Source of the DNA: Litomosoides sigmodontis
Lineage: Eukaryota > Nematoda > Chromadorea > Rhabditida > Onchocercidae
NCBI GenBank assembly: GCA_963070105.1
Contig: OY718805.1
Coordinates: forward strand, 496,001 to 560,000
Reading direction: 5' to 3'
Length of the DNA stretch: 64,000 nt
Of this stretch, positions 10,854 through 24,301 are shown in pieces (within the stretch, counting starts at the first letter, position 1; each line of letters opens with the position of its first letter). Made by a program: the position numbers and the translations under genes. Below the pieces are notes generated by a model that was not told the origin of the DNA, made no database searches, and worked only from the letters and a program-made list of their open reading frames with translations.

Positions 10854-13800
10854 ATGGGTTTGCAGCAAGATCAGCCGTTGTTCGATTTACCAGAAGTGTT
10901 CGACAATCGTAGTGGTTGGGGACCCATTGGGACATTGGATAAATTTCAAAATTTACCCTATCAACAGTTCAATAAAGCCGATAAAATTGGAAAAGTAGCT
11001 GATTGGATCGGTGTTACGCAATATAACGACCGGTTTAGACGTAAATTTTTTGCACCAATTTGTCTGAATTTAACGGAGATATATCAATCATTTGTTTGAT
11101 GTCTAGATTTACATCCGCGTAGCAAGTGAATTGAAAATAGAAACGGATCATCTAGAAGTTCATATTTTGCTACACGAACAATGTTGCATTCCGAAACGTG
11201 GTTCATTGTGTAATTTCACACTAAATGGTAGCCTACAATTGACGTTTTACTAGTTTAGATACATAATACTTTGGATAAAATGGGAAATGGGAATGATTCA
11301 ATTGCATTTAATTTTTGCCCGAGCCATCGTTAAGAGCGATTGATGAATAAGGCAACGAAAAATTCCATATCTCGATTTCAGGGGATGGTCGGTACGGTAA
11401 TCCATACAGCTCTGGTGCTGTTGGTTCGCAGTATGATTACGTTCACGATGAAGAAGACGCAACATTTCAACTTGTGGACACAAGTAAACCACAACGATCT
11501 AATATGCAAAAAAGTGGTCGTATGCGACAACAACAACAGTTCTATGTAGGCCAACTTTTTTGTCATATTCTTGGATTTGCTTTATTTAAAACTACTGAAA
11601 TCTCCTTGAAATAATTAATTAAAAAAAGATGTTTTAAAAATCGATCAATTTCTTTATTGGTTATTTATTCTGAAACTTTACTAATCACTGTGATAACGAG
11701 TCAATTATTTTAATTGTTAGTAATTAATGTCTAGATATCTGACTTTTATGAATATTCTATCGAATAAACAATTTAGGTGCAAAATTCTGTTTAGCAATTG
11801 TCAAATCACACTATCTGATGAAATAGTTTTTAAAAATAAGAAGGCATCTCTTAGCATGAGGCGCATAAATTCTAATTTTTACGCATTTATTGTTTACAGC
11901 GAAGGTTGGTGCAAAAAGAGAATGAGCGAAGAAATCAGGCGAATTATGGGCAAAATCAAAAAATTAAGCGCAGTATTGCAAAGTGAGTTGTAATAAAACT
12001 GTACTTTTTTTCTTGTGGAAAAAAAATTAAGGAAAATGAATGACTTTTCTAATTTTTAACGACACTGGTTTTTTAAGAGAACAACAAAAAGCATTCAAAC
12101 AATGGCAGCGACGTGGGGGTGGTACACGTGGTCGTGGTCGAGGTGGTCAAGGTTATGGTCGGTGGGACCAACGTAATCAAAAACAATTAGCTGCTAGTAT
12201 TGCCGTTCGTCCTGAATGGCAAGTTTTGGAAGAAATGGATTTCCCGCGCCTTGCAAAACTTAATCTGCCAAACATTGAATCAGGACATGACATGTATGCA
12301 TTTAGATCATTTTGTTCTAATTACACATTTTCAAGGTGCGTATATATTTGAGGGAGCTTATGTAACTATGAAAAAGTTTTGTTTATAATAAATTTATAAA
12401 GTTTCAAAGATCTTATGGTCACACTATGATTTCTTTCAGAAATGGTCATCGTTATGGTCAACTTTATTATTACGACAAAGCATTTGATCGTGTTACCGTG
12501 CGAACAGAAAAACCGTTGCAACGATGTGGCGGTACATTTTATAATTTAACGACAACCGAAGATCCTATTATCCAAAAGGTTGATCCCATAAATTTCCTTC
12601 TCTAAAGTTCTTTTTTTTCATCTAATGTCGAGATCAATCTTGGCTATGTCAGTAAGTCAACCGTTTATAGTCAAAATCTACTTTCAGTTAGCTCAGGAAA
12701 ACGTTGGGAACGTCTTTGCGACGGATATGATATTGGCAACATTGATGGCAGCTACACGATCAGTGTATAGTTGGGATGTCATTGCTTATCGTGTTGGTGA
12801 CAAACTGTTTTTTGATAAACGTGATACGGGTGGTTTTTCAAACCCAGTTGGTACGTTTTTTTTGCCTTTTTGGCACTTATTATATCTATTAAGTATACTT
12901 TTTTATAACTTTTTTATAACTCAACTTGATGGTATAGTTGTTCTATGAAGATAATTCGAATGTACTCACTTCCTTCTTACGGCAATAAGAATATATGAAA
13001 GGCTTTTGAATAAACCGACGTAAATGTTTTTCTTTTTCGACTAGAATAGTAGTATCATCTACTTGTACATTTCACTAGATTTCACTATATGTAGATGCAG
13101 TTAGTCTATGACATCTCTTTTTAGACGCTTTAACAGTGAGCGAAACGTCACCAGATGCTCCAAGTAGTGATGATACCACAAGTATTAATCATCCACGTAA
13201 CCTTGCTACAGAGGCTCTCTACATAAATCAGAATTTCCGTCGTATGGTACTCAAAAGGGTGAGTTTATATACTTAAAGATTTTGACATATAGTGCTAATA
13301 ACTCTAAAATCATTGCACATTTCAACTGGATTTCAGAACGAAGAACCATTCAAATACGACAATCCGCGTCTTCCATTCGATGAAGGTGATACGGATGCAG
13401 ATTCGTGCGTTGCGTACAAGTTAGTTTTATGCGAGTTTTGGGTGTTGCAGTTTTCTTTATTAACAATCTAGACAAACTAGAATTTTTTAATTAGGTGTAA
13501 TGATATTGTTTGGTTTCCAGAGCGATTAGTCATTAATAACTTTTTACACTATTTTTGATATATTATATATGTATGTTTTGATAAGAATTCAAGATACCAT
13601 TTCCCTTTGGAATCATTTATTGGTTTTTCATCCTTTAATCAATTTTAATACAGTATTTCTTCGATTTGCTTCAAATTTATGATAGAAACCACTGCTGTGT
13701 TGGGTGTTTGAGCAAACAGGATTAAAGTTTGTGCTTTCGTAAATCCACCTTATAAAATCTGATTTCCTTTCATGAAATTTTATCTGAACACAACAAAAGG

Positions 13801-15176
13801 TCTGTTGTTAAAAGAAGTTTAGATAACGAAACATAGTCACAATAAAGAATTTGATATATGTGAACTTTTATAAAGATATATGCAATGAGTTATAGGTATC
13901 GTTCGTGGAATTTGGGACGTCAAACAGATGGTACCGAAGTTCGTCTTATTTGCCGTACAGAGCATGACGGTGTTACTTTGGGACCGAACGGCGAAACACA
14001 AATGTTGACTATAAAAGCATTCAACGAATGGGATTCAAGGGTTAAAATTGAAAAATTCAAACTAAAAGCATGAAAATATAATAAAAGAAGACAAGGTTTA
14101 TAACTAAATGGCGGTTGTAAAATACTGAAATTATTTTATGATTACTGAACATGTCTATTCCCTATCAACAGTGTAATTCGTCTGAAAGGCTGACTTGAAA
14201 ATTAAATTTCCAGATGGCCAGCGGTGTCGATTGGAGAAGTAAACTAGACACACAAAAAGGCGCGGTGCTTGCTACTGAGCTACAAAATAACAGCTGTAAA
14301 CTAGCAAAATGGACATTGCAAGCACTTTTGGCTGGTTCAGACCAAATTAAGTTTGGGTAGGCTTCCGCTTTTTTTCTATTAAAAGTTCAACTACAAGATT
14401 GAAAAAAGTTTGGTAGATCCGGAAAGGGCTTGATTTAATAAGTGAAGTTACATTGTCATTGATGCGGTATATACTTCTGCTGTTATAGTGGAAGTTCTTA
14501 TTACATTTTGGTAACTTTTCTAGGTGTTTGTCTTTTAGCTTCTTTTACAATTACGCTAATTTTTTTTACATCCTTGTTGTCGGAAACTTTCATTTCCAAA
14601 GGTGATTTTTAGATATGTATCGCGGTTAAGTATACGCAATAGTGCCAGTCACGTTATTCTCGGTACTCAACAATACAAGCCAACTGAGTTTGCGACAAAT
14701 ATCACACTGAATTTGGATAATGCATGGGGCATTTTGCGCTGTATCATTGACCACTGCATGAAACAACCACCGGGAAAATATCTTTTGCTAAAAGATCCGA
14801 ACAAGGTCTGAGTTTTGTCCTTTTACCTGTCGACCAAAATGGGATGGGTAATCGACAGAGGCGTGGTCTGCAGGCACAATTCCAATGGATGGTGATGAGC
14901 TCAAATCCTTTTGGCTTAAATGAGTTAACTAATTAGTCTGTTCCATCATTTTTTGAATTCGTTAGAGATAGAATAAAACTAGGTTTTTGCTCGGTGTATT
15001 TATATTCTAATGTGTTGCGATTTTGTAGCTTCATTGAAAAAGATTGAAATAACTAGCTTTTTTCTAATTTTCAGCAGGCAGTACGACTTTATTCATTGCC
15101 TGAGGGGACCTTCGAATCCAGTACCGAAGAAGAAAGAAGCAATTCGGGTGAAGAGAGTTCAGATGATGATGTTTAA
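10854..15176 (+). CDS. eif3d: Eukaryotic translation initiation factor 3 subunit D
   Basis: eIF3d is a peripheral eIF3 subunit that helps recruit 40S ribosomes and can itself bind the mRNA cap on selected messages. Twelve exons, all in phase, give 597 aa: 10854-11040, 11382-11545, 11900-11982, 12078-12335, 12440-12578, 12688-12850, 13125-13258, 13337-13419, 13896-14040, 14214-14356, 14613-14805, 15075-15176. Family hallmarks are continuous: [19 protein letters not shown] near the N-terminus, [88 protein letters not shown] and [15 protein letters not shown]. An acidic tail (SSDDDV) ends the protein, as in other eIF3d proteins. The Met at 10854 fits the family start; an upstream in-frame Met at 10746 precedes a splice-acceptor-like site and was rejected. 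Odd feature: an RG-rich patch at residues 156-173 where vertebrate eIF3d has a Lys/Gln-rich linker. Confidence 0.96.
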
Positions 15177-16465
15177 GAAAATACGATGTGTGGAACTATG
15201 GGAAAATTATGGAGTAGTCATAGCTTTGCTTTTTACTGCAGTTTTATCGTTCTGGATGCATTTCATTATCCTATTTACATCTAAATTTAGCTATTACTCA
15301 CTGTCTCAACTGTCAGATTTTTCTTGAAAAAAATATGGATGTTCAAATTTTGGAGTTTGTTTTTCTTTTTTGGAATTGGTCTTTTGGTCTTTTTTGTCCT
15401 GCATTATAATTGTGAGTTGTTAAGTTTTCGCTAGTTATGACTAAAAATTTTTTGGACTGCTAGAACTTCTCGAACATCTTTACATCAGACTGAATAGGGT
15501 AATTAGATCTGTTATCTTTCATTCTCTTCTGATTTGTTATTGCTATATTATACGATATAGTTTGTTAAAACTGATGGCGATTTGTTTTAATGAAATAAAG
15601 AAATTAGGGTGCAGTAGTACTTCCAGCTTTACCATATTGAGATCAATCATGGATCATAGGATACTAAACGGGGAACTACAGAATTTTAAGATGCAAAGAA
15701 CAGGCAACACAATGATCGATAGAGAAGTGGAAAGGTCGAAATGTAAAGGCAAGGCGTGCTGAAAATCTAATATTGTGGTTTTCTGCTATGTTCAGGTTTC
15801 CGGTACAGCTGATGACCTGTAACAAGCGGGTCGCCACGCTGCGAATCTAACTTCGCTTCGGCTTAATAAAGAAGTGGTTGAACGAAAGAATCCTTTTCTG
15901 GGAAGCTTGTGGAGCTCACTGCAGAGTGCGACTTTCTATAAAAAATTTTGGAGATACCCTGTTTGCTCTGCTCGGTTAGGCAGAGAACACAAATTGACGC
16001 AATTGTCTCCCATCACTGCAATCCTCGGCTTGATTTCCATTACCCGCAAGCTTGCTACGGATAATTTTGATGGTAGCATTTTCCTCTTGCATCTATTGAG
16101 AGGCAAACGTGACCTATCGAGATTTGCCGCTTGGTTTGTTTTTCCACGAGTTTTTTCTGCTATTTCAGTTGGGAAGGCATTCATTGATAAGGACGGGAGG
16201 TAATTGTTTGACTCGATCAATCACCACATCAGCCCAAAATTTTCTGAATTGGAATGGTATCATATTACCTCAGTTGTTCGATTTCCAAAGCCAATTTTCA
16301 CCTTTGCTTTTGTGAGTGCTATTGGTTAAGGAAGTTTTTAACTTCACGTCATATGTGTTACATTATTCCCTTAGATTATTGGCACTTGATTTCCATATGT
16401 TTATGTTTAAATCTCGATTATTGCCTATAGTAATTATTTCAAGTTCCAGGAAGGAAAGTACCGCC
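15177..16465. other. Intergenic region between eIF3d and folliculin
   Basis: This is the eIF3d 3' flank (AATAAAG near 15594) followed by a more GC-rich block at about 15780-16210. That block has overlapping open frames of 94 and 109 codons on opposite strands but no splice partner or known motif. It is probably the folliculin promoter region. A TTCCAG ending at 16449 lies 16 bases before the folliculin ATG. Confidence 0.5.
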
Positions 16466-19400
16466 ATGCAAGCAGTGCTGTCACTGTGTTACTTCTGTGA
16501 AACCCACGGCCCACGTGTTTTAATGACAACGCAGTCAATACCGGAAAATCTCCGACAGGATTACTGTTTACCAACTACCAGTAAAGGATCGTCAACATTT
16601 GTTTCTACTAGTTGGTTTCATTGTTCAATCATTTATTGTATTTGAATTGATTCAAGAGCGTAAAGCACGACGTAGGCGGAACGTTAACCCTTTAAATGTC
16701 ATTGACAACTTTCACCTAACATATAAATCCTTTTTATTTTTGCTTGTAAGAAGAGAGGAGCATATTTTTTAGAAGATACGCAGAGCATATTCTCATTCTT
16801 TAGTTTTTCAGTGAGCTCTCATCCTGTGCGTAACTGATTACATTAGGGGTAAAATTGAAAAGGGAATTTGAATGTAGTAAGTAGCAATCAGTCTTACTCG
16901 ACAGCTCTATACTTAACACTTTTTACTTGTCAGTTATGGAACCGGATCTTGTCAGATAATATGTTTTTTACGTTTTTCAAGATACGAAATAATGTAGGAT
17001 GTAAATTTATCTATTACAATTCCTTTTCCCAAAAAACTTTGCCTCGTGTGCATCGTTTGTTGATGAAACAAGTCTAATTACAATTATTTTCTCAGAGAAT
17101 TTTCGCACTCATTTAATCGGGGAGTCACGTTGTGTGGCATGTACATCGTTCGCTGATGGAACAGGTGTAATTACGGATGATATTGAAGCCGGAATAAGTT
17201 ATATTACTACACAGGTATTGTGCAACTTCCTCAAAAGCATCATAAACATCTTTTTTTTTCACTCAAGAAAGTTGGTAAACATCTACCTCTCAAAATTCTA
17301 TCTTTATGTCTTTCTTTTTCTGTGTGCTTGAAAAAAACTACCGAAACCGATATCAAATGTTATGAATTTTCTGTAAATCGGTTAATAAAAGGCTGAGAAA
17401 ATCAGCCTTAATTTTTCTTGTCAAATCACAGGTGCGGAAAGAACTGTCTAACTGTTGTTCTATTTTTTACTTTTCGTAGACGCTCTTTAAGTACATTTCA
17501 GGTTGCATTAAATGATCGAGTGTATCAGTTGGTGGAATATTCATGCCTTCATTCTTTAAGTTGTGAAGTAACAACCACCCCGAAAGATAATACGCCTAAA
17601 CTAAGTCCAATGAAACCGCGTGCTACGCTGAGACCGCAGGACGCAAAAAAATGGGAAAGATCATGGGAAGAAGTAAATACAGAGACAAAGGATGGTGTAA
17701 TTCTATTTGGGGATGATGAACATGGCTATACACTGTCGTATACGTTTAGGTCCGTTATTAATTATATTGATCATCTTTGACTTCTATAGAGAAAGATGCC
17801 GTTTTTATGAACTTCGGTTTTGAGACTTGTCAATGTTTCCTTTCAATAGTTTGAATTTTATTTTATCTGCGCGCTTTTTCTGTTTGAAATGTTGTTTCTT
17901 ATTACCGATTCACGGGCTTCAATGTACGGTAGGTGTCATATTGAGACACGTATAACACAAATTTTCGAAGTAAGTCTTAGTGAAAGAGTAAGTATTGATG
18001 TTAAATTTTATGCTCGACAAAATTTTGAATGAAATCCATTTTTGTGTTACTTGTCGGAAGGGAATTGTACGACGTTTCATCTATAATTCCAGGTTACGTG
18101 ATTACAAAGCGCGTGGATTTTTACGTTTTCTCTCGTTTATTCTTGTATCTATAGACAAATTGTTTATCACCACCAATTATCACTTTTTTGTCTCAACAAT
18201 ATCATCCACTATTCGGTTTTTGCAGGTTAATACTATATTACTATATTAAATAATGAATTTGTAAGTCGCATGCGTTTAAGCTGTTTATTTATGTCACTGC
18301 AGCACTTGAAAGATTATGAGGAAATGGATGGTTAGGTCATTAGAGAAATTCTGTATGCAGTAACATTGGTGTTCCAACATTATTTCTCAAAATTTATTGT
18401 ATTAAATTGCTGAATAGTAATAGTTTTTGTGTGGCTGTTCCTTTCTGGATGTTTTTTTAGAAATTTCTTAGCTCTGAAAGTCTTTAGATGGAATCCAACA
18501 TGGTTTTTGACTGCGAACAAGGTGACCCATCCAGTGAAATGCTAAAGCAAGCTGCCGCGTCACGTGCTTCATTACTGCCAGCCCATTTTTTGCGTGCTCA
18601 TGTTACCAAGCTTGAATTAGATACGTCTCGAAGTTTGGCTGTAATTACTGGTCGTGCAGATATTTTTACACAATTACACATGTAGAAATTTCTTTTAATT
18701 CTGATGTCTTTCTTTTTTAACCTCAGATTAATGCTATCGAATCAGCACTTAGAATCTTAAATTGGCTAATATAATAAGCCGTTTCATGCAGTTAAGGTGT
18801 AATTCGTAACTTTTTTAACTTTACTCTTGGCATATCGATATAGCCTATCTTGGAATATCAGGGGATCTTTCCAACTTGTAAATTATGTTCCATTATTTCT
18901 TTTCAGCAATGTTGTTGGCTCTATTCGATAACATTTATGTAATCTCTAGGTTTATGGTTCGTATATTGCGTACGCAAACACGTCTCTGTAAGGAATATCT
19001 ATTGGAAGGAGTGCCAACACAAGATATGCTTGTGATGAAAGAACGTGAGCTTAAAGTCGATAACGGAGCAAATGCTAGTGATATAAGTTACTCAAGACGG
19101 TTGGACTACTTTGAGACGTTGCGACAAGTTGCACATATGCTCGAAAATTTACCAAAAGTTAATGGTCAAAGTGTTCTAGAAATCGTCTTGACACAATTGG
19201 TTACTGGCGGTCAGGTTAGTTTAAATTCTAGAAAGTACACAGAACTGCTCAGTTTGCTTATTGGATTATATTTTCCTGATGATGTTATGAGGAAGGACAT
19301 GTTTTGTATTTTAAAAGTAGTTGTGAAATTTGTTTTCCAGGTTGTCCTAAAATGTCATGAAGAAGCCATAGCTAAACGTCTCCTGCTTGCGTTTTCCAGT

Positions 19401-21215
19401 TTGTTGCCATTGGGCTGTGTTCGTATGTTATATGCAAGAGAATATCGACACGTCTTTGTGTAAGCACTGAATAGCACACTAACGTCTCTTTATTGTTTTT
19501 GTATTGCAATATATTCAACTGTGTAAGTGATGTTTTACCAATACATTTGCAAGGTGTAAGCAAAAACATTGCCAAAGCTTTTTTGTGCAATGAATTCAAT
19601 TTTTAATGCTGTTTAGATTAAAGAAATAATTTTAATGCTGTTATCACACTACACTTTCACAGTTGAATACATTGCAACAGACAGCATTAAATATAAAAAA
19701 GTAACTTTAAACTGTCCGCACCAGAGGACCTCTAAGAAAATTTATAGTAAAAAGCATAAATATTCCGAAATATGGATTAAGACTTTGAAATTATACCACT
19801 TACAGATCTAATTTATTTGGTTGTCCTCAAGAAACGCAAGTATCGCCTGATGCGATTGATATTGTGGTTTTGCTGGTGGATATACCGTTTGACAGAATCT
19901 CTTCGAGGCAGCTAGCAGTAGAAGAACGCGAAGCTTGCTCGCTTTCTTCGGGAAGCTGTATTTCACCTCCGTTAAGCACGTCGTCTAAGGATGATAATGT
20001 AAGAGCCCACTTGCTTGTTTTTATCTTGTTTTGCGTACGCTGCGGCTATAAAACAGCTGATTCTCTAATGTAGTCATGCTCTTGACGAAGTAAACTAATA
20101 GCACAGGTCCTAAACAGTCACAAATAATACTGTTATTTATCACGTTTAATATATCATTATCATTACTTTTGGGAGTCTAACTTCTGGAATTTGATGTTCT
20201 TCCTTCCTCGTTCATTACTTCACTTTTCAGAATCTTATTTCCCATGTTCTATTAGTTGCCTTTTCTTCCTTTGAATTGAATAAAGTTGTTTCAAAGGTTA
20301 ACTATGTTCCTATTTGTGCTAAACATATTGAAGGTTGATGAAAGTTTGGCGAAACATTTGATTCAAATTTTGCCTCCCAGAAAGTCGCTTAATTCCGAAG
20401 ACTATGTGTTCACATTGCTTGCACATCCAGAATGTACGGCGCCAAAATATGCCACACCTGCCATTGTCAATCGCTATAAACAGCTCATACTAGGTAAGTG
20501 TTTGTGCCATTAATTTCTCCATTTCGTAAAATTGTGTTTTTGATAATTTTAAAAATACTCCCAACTTTTTAATGAACATCAACAATTCTCTCACTATTTT
20601 CAAGACCTCAGCTTTCAAATGACCAGCTGTAGTTCTTTTATACCGTTCTTTTCGGCTAATTTTGTCATTTTATTGGAAATTTTACAATTACAGATGATGA
20701 TCTTTCATGTCGTGTCTTGGCAACTGTCATCGGCAATACAAGGGAACAGTGGCTTAACAAAGCAAAGTTAGTTTATCAGCTGGGACGACAAAAAGAAAAA
20801 ATTGATTTGAAAAAAGTCCTTAAAATTATGAGATGCGACGACCAGGTGAGATTTTGAAAGAAATGAATGGGTTTCTAAAATTTGTATTTTTTGAGGAACA
20901 AATACGAATATGAAACTTTTGTTTTTCCAATCAATTTTTTTTTTGATACATTATTAAAAATCTTTCAAGGAAGGTTATACGATTTAAAACGAACAAATAA
21001 AGTGATGAAAGAAGACCGTAATGTGTCAAACATTTTTGTTGAAACCGGTTGCATCTTAAATAAAAGTTTAGAAAAGCTGAGCAGCTCCTTTATAGTAAAA
21101 AAAAAAGCAATTTAATGTTTTTCAGGATGGAACAGTCTTGTTATTTTTCCAAGCTGGCTTATCGGATGCATACAAACAACAAGTCATGGATATTATCAAG
21201 AAAGGGTCCGCTTGA
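16466..21215 (+). CDS. flcn-1: Folliculin (FLCN), GAP for RagC/D GTPases
   Basis: Folliculin, with FNIP, is a DENN-family GTPase-activating protein for RagC/D at the lysosome, linking amino acids to mTORC1 and TFE/HLH-30 signalling. Eleven exons in phase give 595 aa: 16466-16580, 17096-17214, 17502-17749, 18093-18225, 18488-18681, 18950-19214, 19341-19459, 19806-19998, 20334-20493, 20694-20845, 21126-21215. Visible matches: N-terminal LSLCYFCETHGPRVL, the Cys pair CVACTSF, HSLSCEV followed by ILFGDDEHGYTLSYTF (longin domain), LLPLGCVRMLYA and the DENN half through VLLVDIPF to the final LFFQAGLSDAYKQQ. The motif KARGF (Arg168 here) aligns with the human segment holding the proposed catalytic arginine finger, so GAP activity is plausibly kept. 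The acceptor before 20334 (TTGAAG) is unusual, but the reading frame and the homology require a start close to there. The start codon follows a splice-acceptor-like TTCCAG by 16 bases. Confidence 0.94.
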
Positions 21216-24200
21216 ATTGAGTAGTCACCGAACATTATTTCTAAGAAACTGAAATACGGTGAATTATGTGATAATGAGATATTGTGAAGTATAATTTATC
21301 TGACTTTAAAATAGGTCTTTTATTTTAATTCCAAAAGTTCTTCGTTAAATATATTTTTATGATTGCTTTCACCATTATTGACTATTAACGAGGCGAAAAT
21401 GAAGATATCTTTTTAATTCCTCTTTCTACTTTTTTCTTTCTTTTTTTTATATGTTATTACGGGTCCTGACAAATAGAGATATGGTTTTAATCATTGTATT
21501 TTGCTGCCACTTCTTTGCTTATTTGGCGTTATTTTTTAAACCATTTCTTTATGTTGTTTCTGCTTATTTCTATGACATTTTGTACTGACAGTTTGAAGTT
21601 TGAAAGGTTATTTTTCATTTGTGTGGAAAAACCAGCAAATTCGGAAGTACGGAAGTTAATAAACGTGTACATAGATTTGTACAAAAGCAGTCTAAATGTG
21701 GATTTATTGCTCCGTGAAGTTGTAGATGTTCGCTCAGTGTTTTATCTCCATGGCTGTCGCCAATATTGAGACAACAATTTCGCCATCTATTTTTGCCTCG
21801 TTGAGCTCTTACTTTTTGCTGTAGGAGAAAATTTTGATCAGTATTGTCCAGTGAGGTCTTGCCCTTCGGACCAGATATTCGTCGTTCATTATAAAAATAA
21901 GTATCAGTAGTAATTGCGTTTTTTGAAAATTATGATTTTAATACTACTTCCACATTGGTGTAATGGAATACTTTGATTTTATCGTTTTATCGACGTGACG
22001 CTTATTTATCTCCAAAATTCCGGAAGACGAAAATTTTCGGTTGGATATTCTTTCCTTTGAATTTGAACCTAACTACTCTACCAATTATTTGTTGTTGGTA
22101 AAACATAATGGACTACAATAATCTGCTAACATTACAAAAGGTTACAATGGTCGTTTTGCAAATGGGGATCAAGGGAAATTAAATAAATGTGGAAATGTTT
22201 GCGGTGCAAAAAGAAAAACTTATTTTTAGTGCAAATGTGTTTTACAGTATTTGCTCGCTACGTAAATGCTTTGCAATTGACCGCTCATCGGTAAGGAGCC
22301 TGACACCGTTTGTGGTACCTTGTTGTCGATTCGAATTTTGCTTAATAAATCCTCAACACTGCACTTGCATTCTAAAAAAAATAAAATGAATACTGAAAAC
22401 TTCTGTAGAAGTCATGCCTTTTTAATTTAATTCCGTGTTAGAGATCATCGTTGTTATATTGCTTAGCAGGTAGTTTCATACAAGAAAACCTTAGTATGAA
22501 TTAATACTATTTCAAGTTCGAGATTAGTTCCTATTAAAACCTTGTCCCGTTTGGCTTGATTTGTTCGGTATACATCTGTACCTTTTTTCCAGGGATGTTT
22601 TCTTATGAATTAACTGTAACAAATGAATCTATGATTTAGTAATAACTGCCTCTGGACGTGCGCATCATCACATTAGAGAAGTCCATGACTCGTAAATCTG
22701 TGATGGGGCAGTTTTGGACAATTAGCATAAAAAAAATGGACAATTAGTACATTTTTACATTCAAGTACATCCATGATAGAACGAATTTATTTATCGATAA
22801 TTTAGGTATTGCAACGTTCCGCTATATCTTTGCTGTATAATAAAGCATTAATTGACGAATAATTAATAATTTACATATGCAGTATGTGTTACCTTTTATA
22901 TTCAACAAATAATTTTCGTCAAGCCTTTTTCCTTACAACGTGTTGTCCATCGGTTGCAGTGAGGGATTGGAGCATTCATAATCATTCTGACAGTTTGGTT
23001 TGACTAGCGTAAGGCAGGAATAGCACCGGTCAAGAATGTTTCTCGGTCTGAGCAGCGTGTTGTTGTCGAGCAGTTTTTGGACCTAAGCAATAAAATTTTG
23101 TACTATTTTGGTTGTTGAAGCGTGAGTCAAGAGGTTCTTCGTGATTGAATTTCATAAAATTTTAGAGAAGGCTGTGAAATGAAGTATTTCTAAAACAAAG
23201 CGAGATTTGTTATCAAGCAATAAAATAGAACTGAGAAGAATACGTGAATCAGGTAGAGGACACGCGAAAACATCTTAGGATATTGTATGAGGGCACCACG
23301 GAAATTGCGGACATTGTTGAACATTGTGGAGGACATGTTGGACGTTGCGTGAGGACATTCTGAAAGCGCTAAAAAAAGTCTTCCTTTCACAACCCAATTC
23401 TTTACAATTTTAGAAACCCAAAATAAATGCTTTTACATTGTTTCAAAAATTTACTACTACCAACTCGCTCGCATGGGTGAGACACTAAAAGCTTTTAAAA
23501 TGGTTCTGCGCAAATGCACGTACTCATTCCGGTCACTGTGTTGTGCTGCGAGTTATGCATCTGTGCGTGGGTCTTTTCAGAATTATTGTCGTAGTAGAGT
23601 GGTAGAAGGGATAGAATACGAGGATGTACTGTCTCTGACGTGCTACTCCACTTCTAGCGGGAGGCAATCTGCACTTTGGGTCATTCTTTGGGATTTTCCT
23701 CAATTTATTCTCGAAGGTTCGAAATTTTGGATGTTTGAAATTCCTTTCCCTCCAGTCTTTCGTTGTTTTTCTTTGAATATACTTTGCTCCTGAGTTTTTT
23801 AGAGTTTCTCTTATGATGTTGACGAGTTTCAAAGTACTTTTGAAATTACCGCATTGTGCAAAATCTGAACTAGTTAGAGTATTATTTCTCAAATTTTACG
23901 GTGTCTTCGGAAAGTGCGACGCTACCAAATTTGAATGTCCGAAAATTTCAAGATTTCGATTCGGTTCATCTGTATGTATCCGAGATTTTGCTTCATCATT
24001 CTGCGAAGCCTACAGTGGCAAAATTTCGTTCCTGAAATTCATCATTAGTAGTACTTACGAGTATACGCATTGCAATCGTTAAATTTGTAATATCACTTCT
24101 AAGTTTTCCATTGTTTCATGCTTGGCATCCATCGAAACTCTTCCAGATGCGAATGATAAAGATGTCATATCATACCTTTACCCCACAAGTATTTATTATC

Positions 24201-24301
24201 ACATAAAAATGGAGTATCATAAGATAAGGAAGTTGTCGATTTTATTTATTGATAGGACCTACGAAGTGAGTCCATTTCTCTCCTTATTTTCAGATTATCA
24301 T
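21216..24301. other. 3 kb intergenic region between folliculin and FBXO47-like gene
   Basis: There is no supported gene. Weakly coding-looking pieces: 21594-21769 (+), which follows a GACAG (ICVEKPANSEVRKLINVYID); 23240-23372 (+), 40-odd codons (HLRILYEGTTEIADIVEHCG); and 23473-23892, with opposing open frames of 106 and 119 codons. None joins to another exon by phase. They may be remnants of a decayed gene or chance. Confidence 0.45.
24288..24293 (+). promoter_or_regulatory. Probable spliced-leader acceptor of the FBXO47-like gene
   Basis: TTTCAG ends 8 bases before the ATG at 24302. The open frame continues upstream of it without a Met in a conserved context. A very short leader of this kind is typical of trans-spliced nematode genes; the assignment is inferred. 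Confidence 0.5.

Noticed and set aside
11130..11250. 41-codon open frame in eIF3d intron 1
   Set aside because: Exons ending 11040 and starting 11382 already join in phase with continuous homology, so it is intronic.
15874..16220. Overlapping 109- and 94-codon frames upstream of folliculin
   Set aside because: They lie in a GC-richer presumed promoter block; no homology or splice partner was recognised.
23473..23892. Overlapping opposite-strand frames of about 110 codons
   Set aside because: No splice signals, family motif or neighbour in phase. Most likely chance or decayed sequence.
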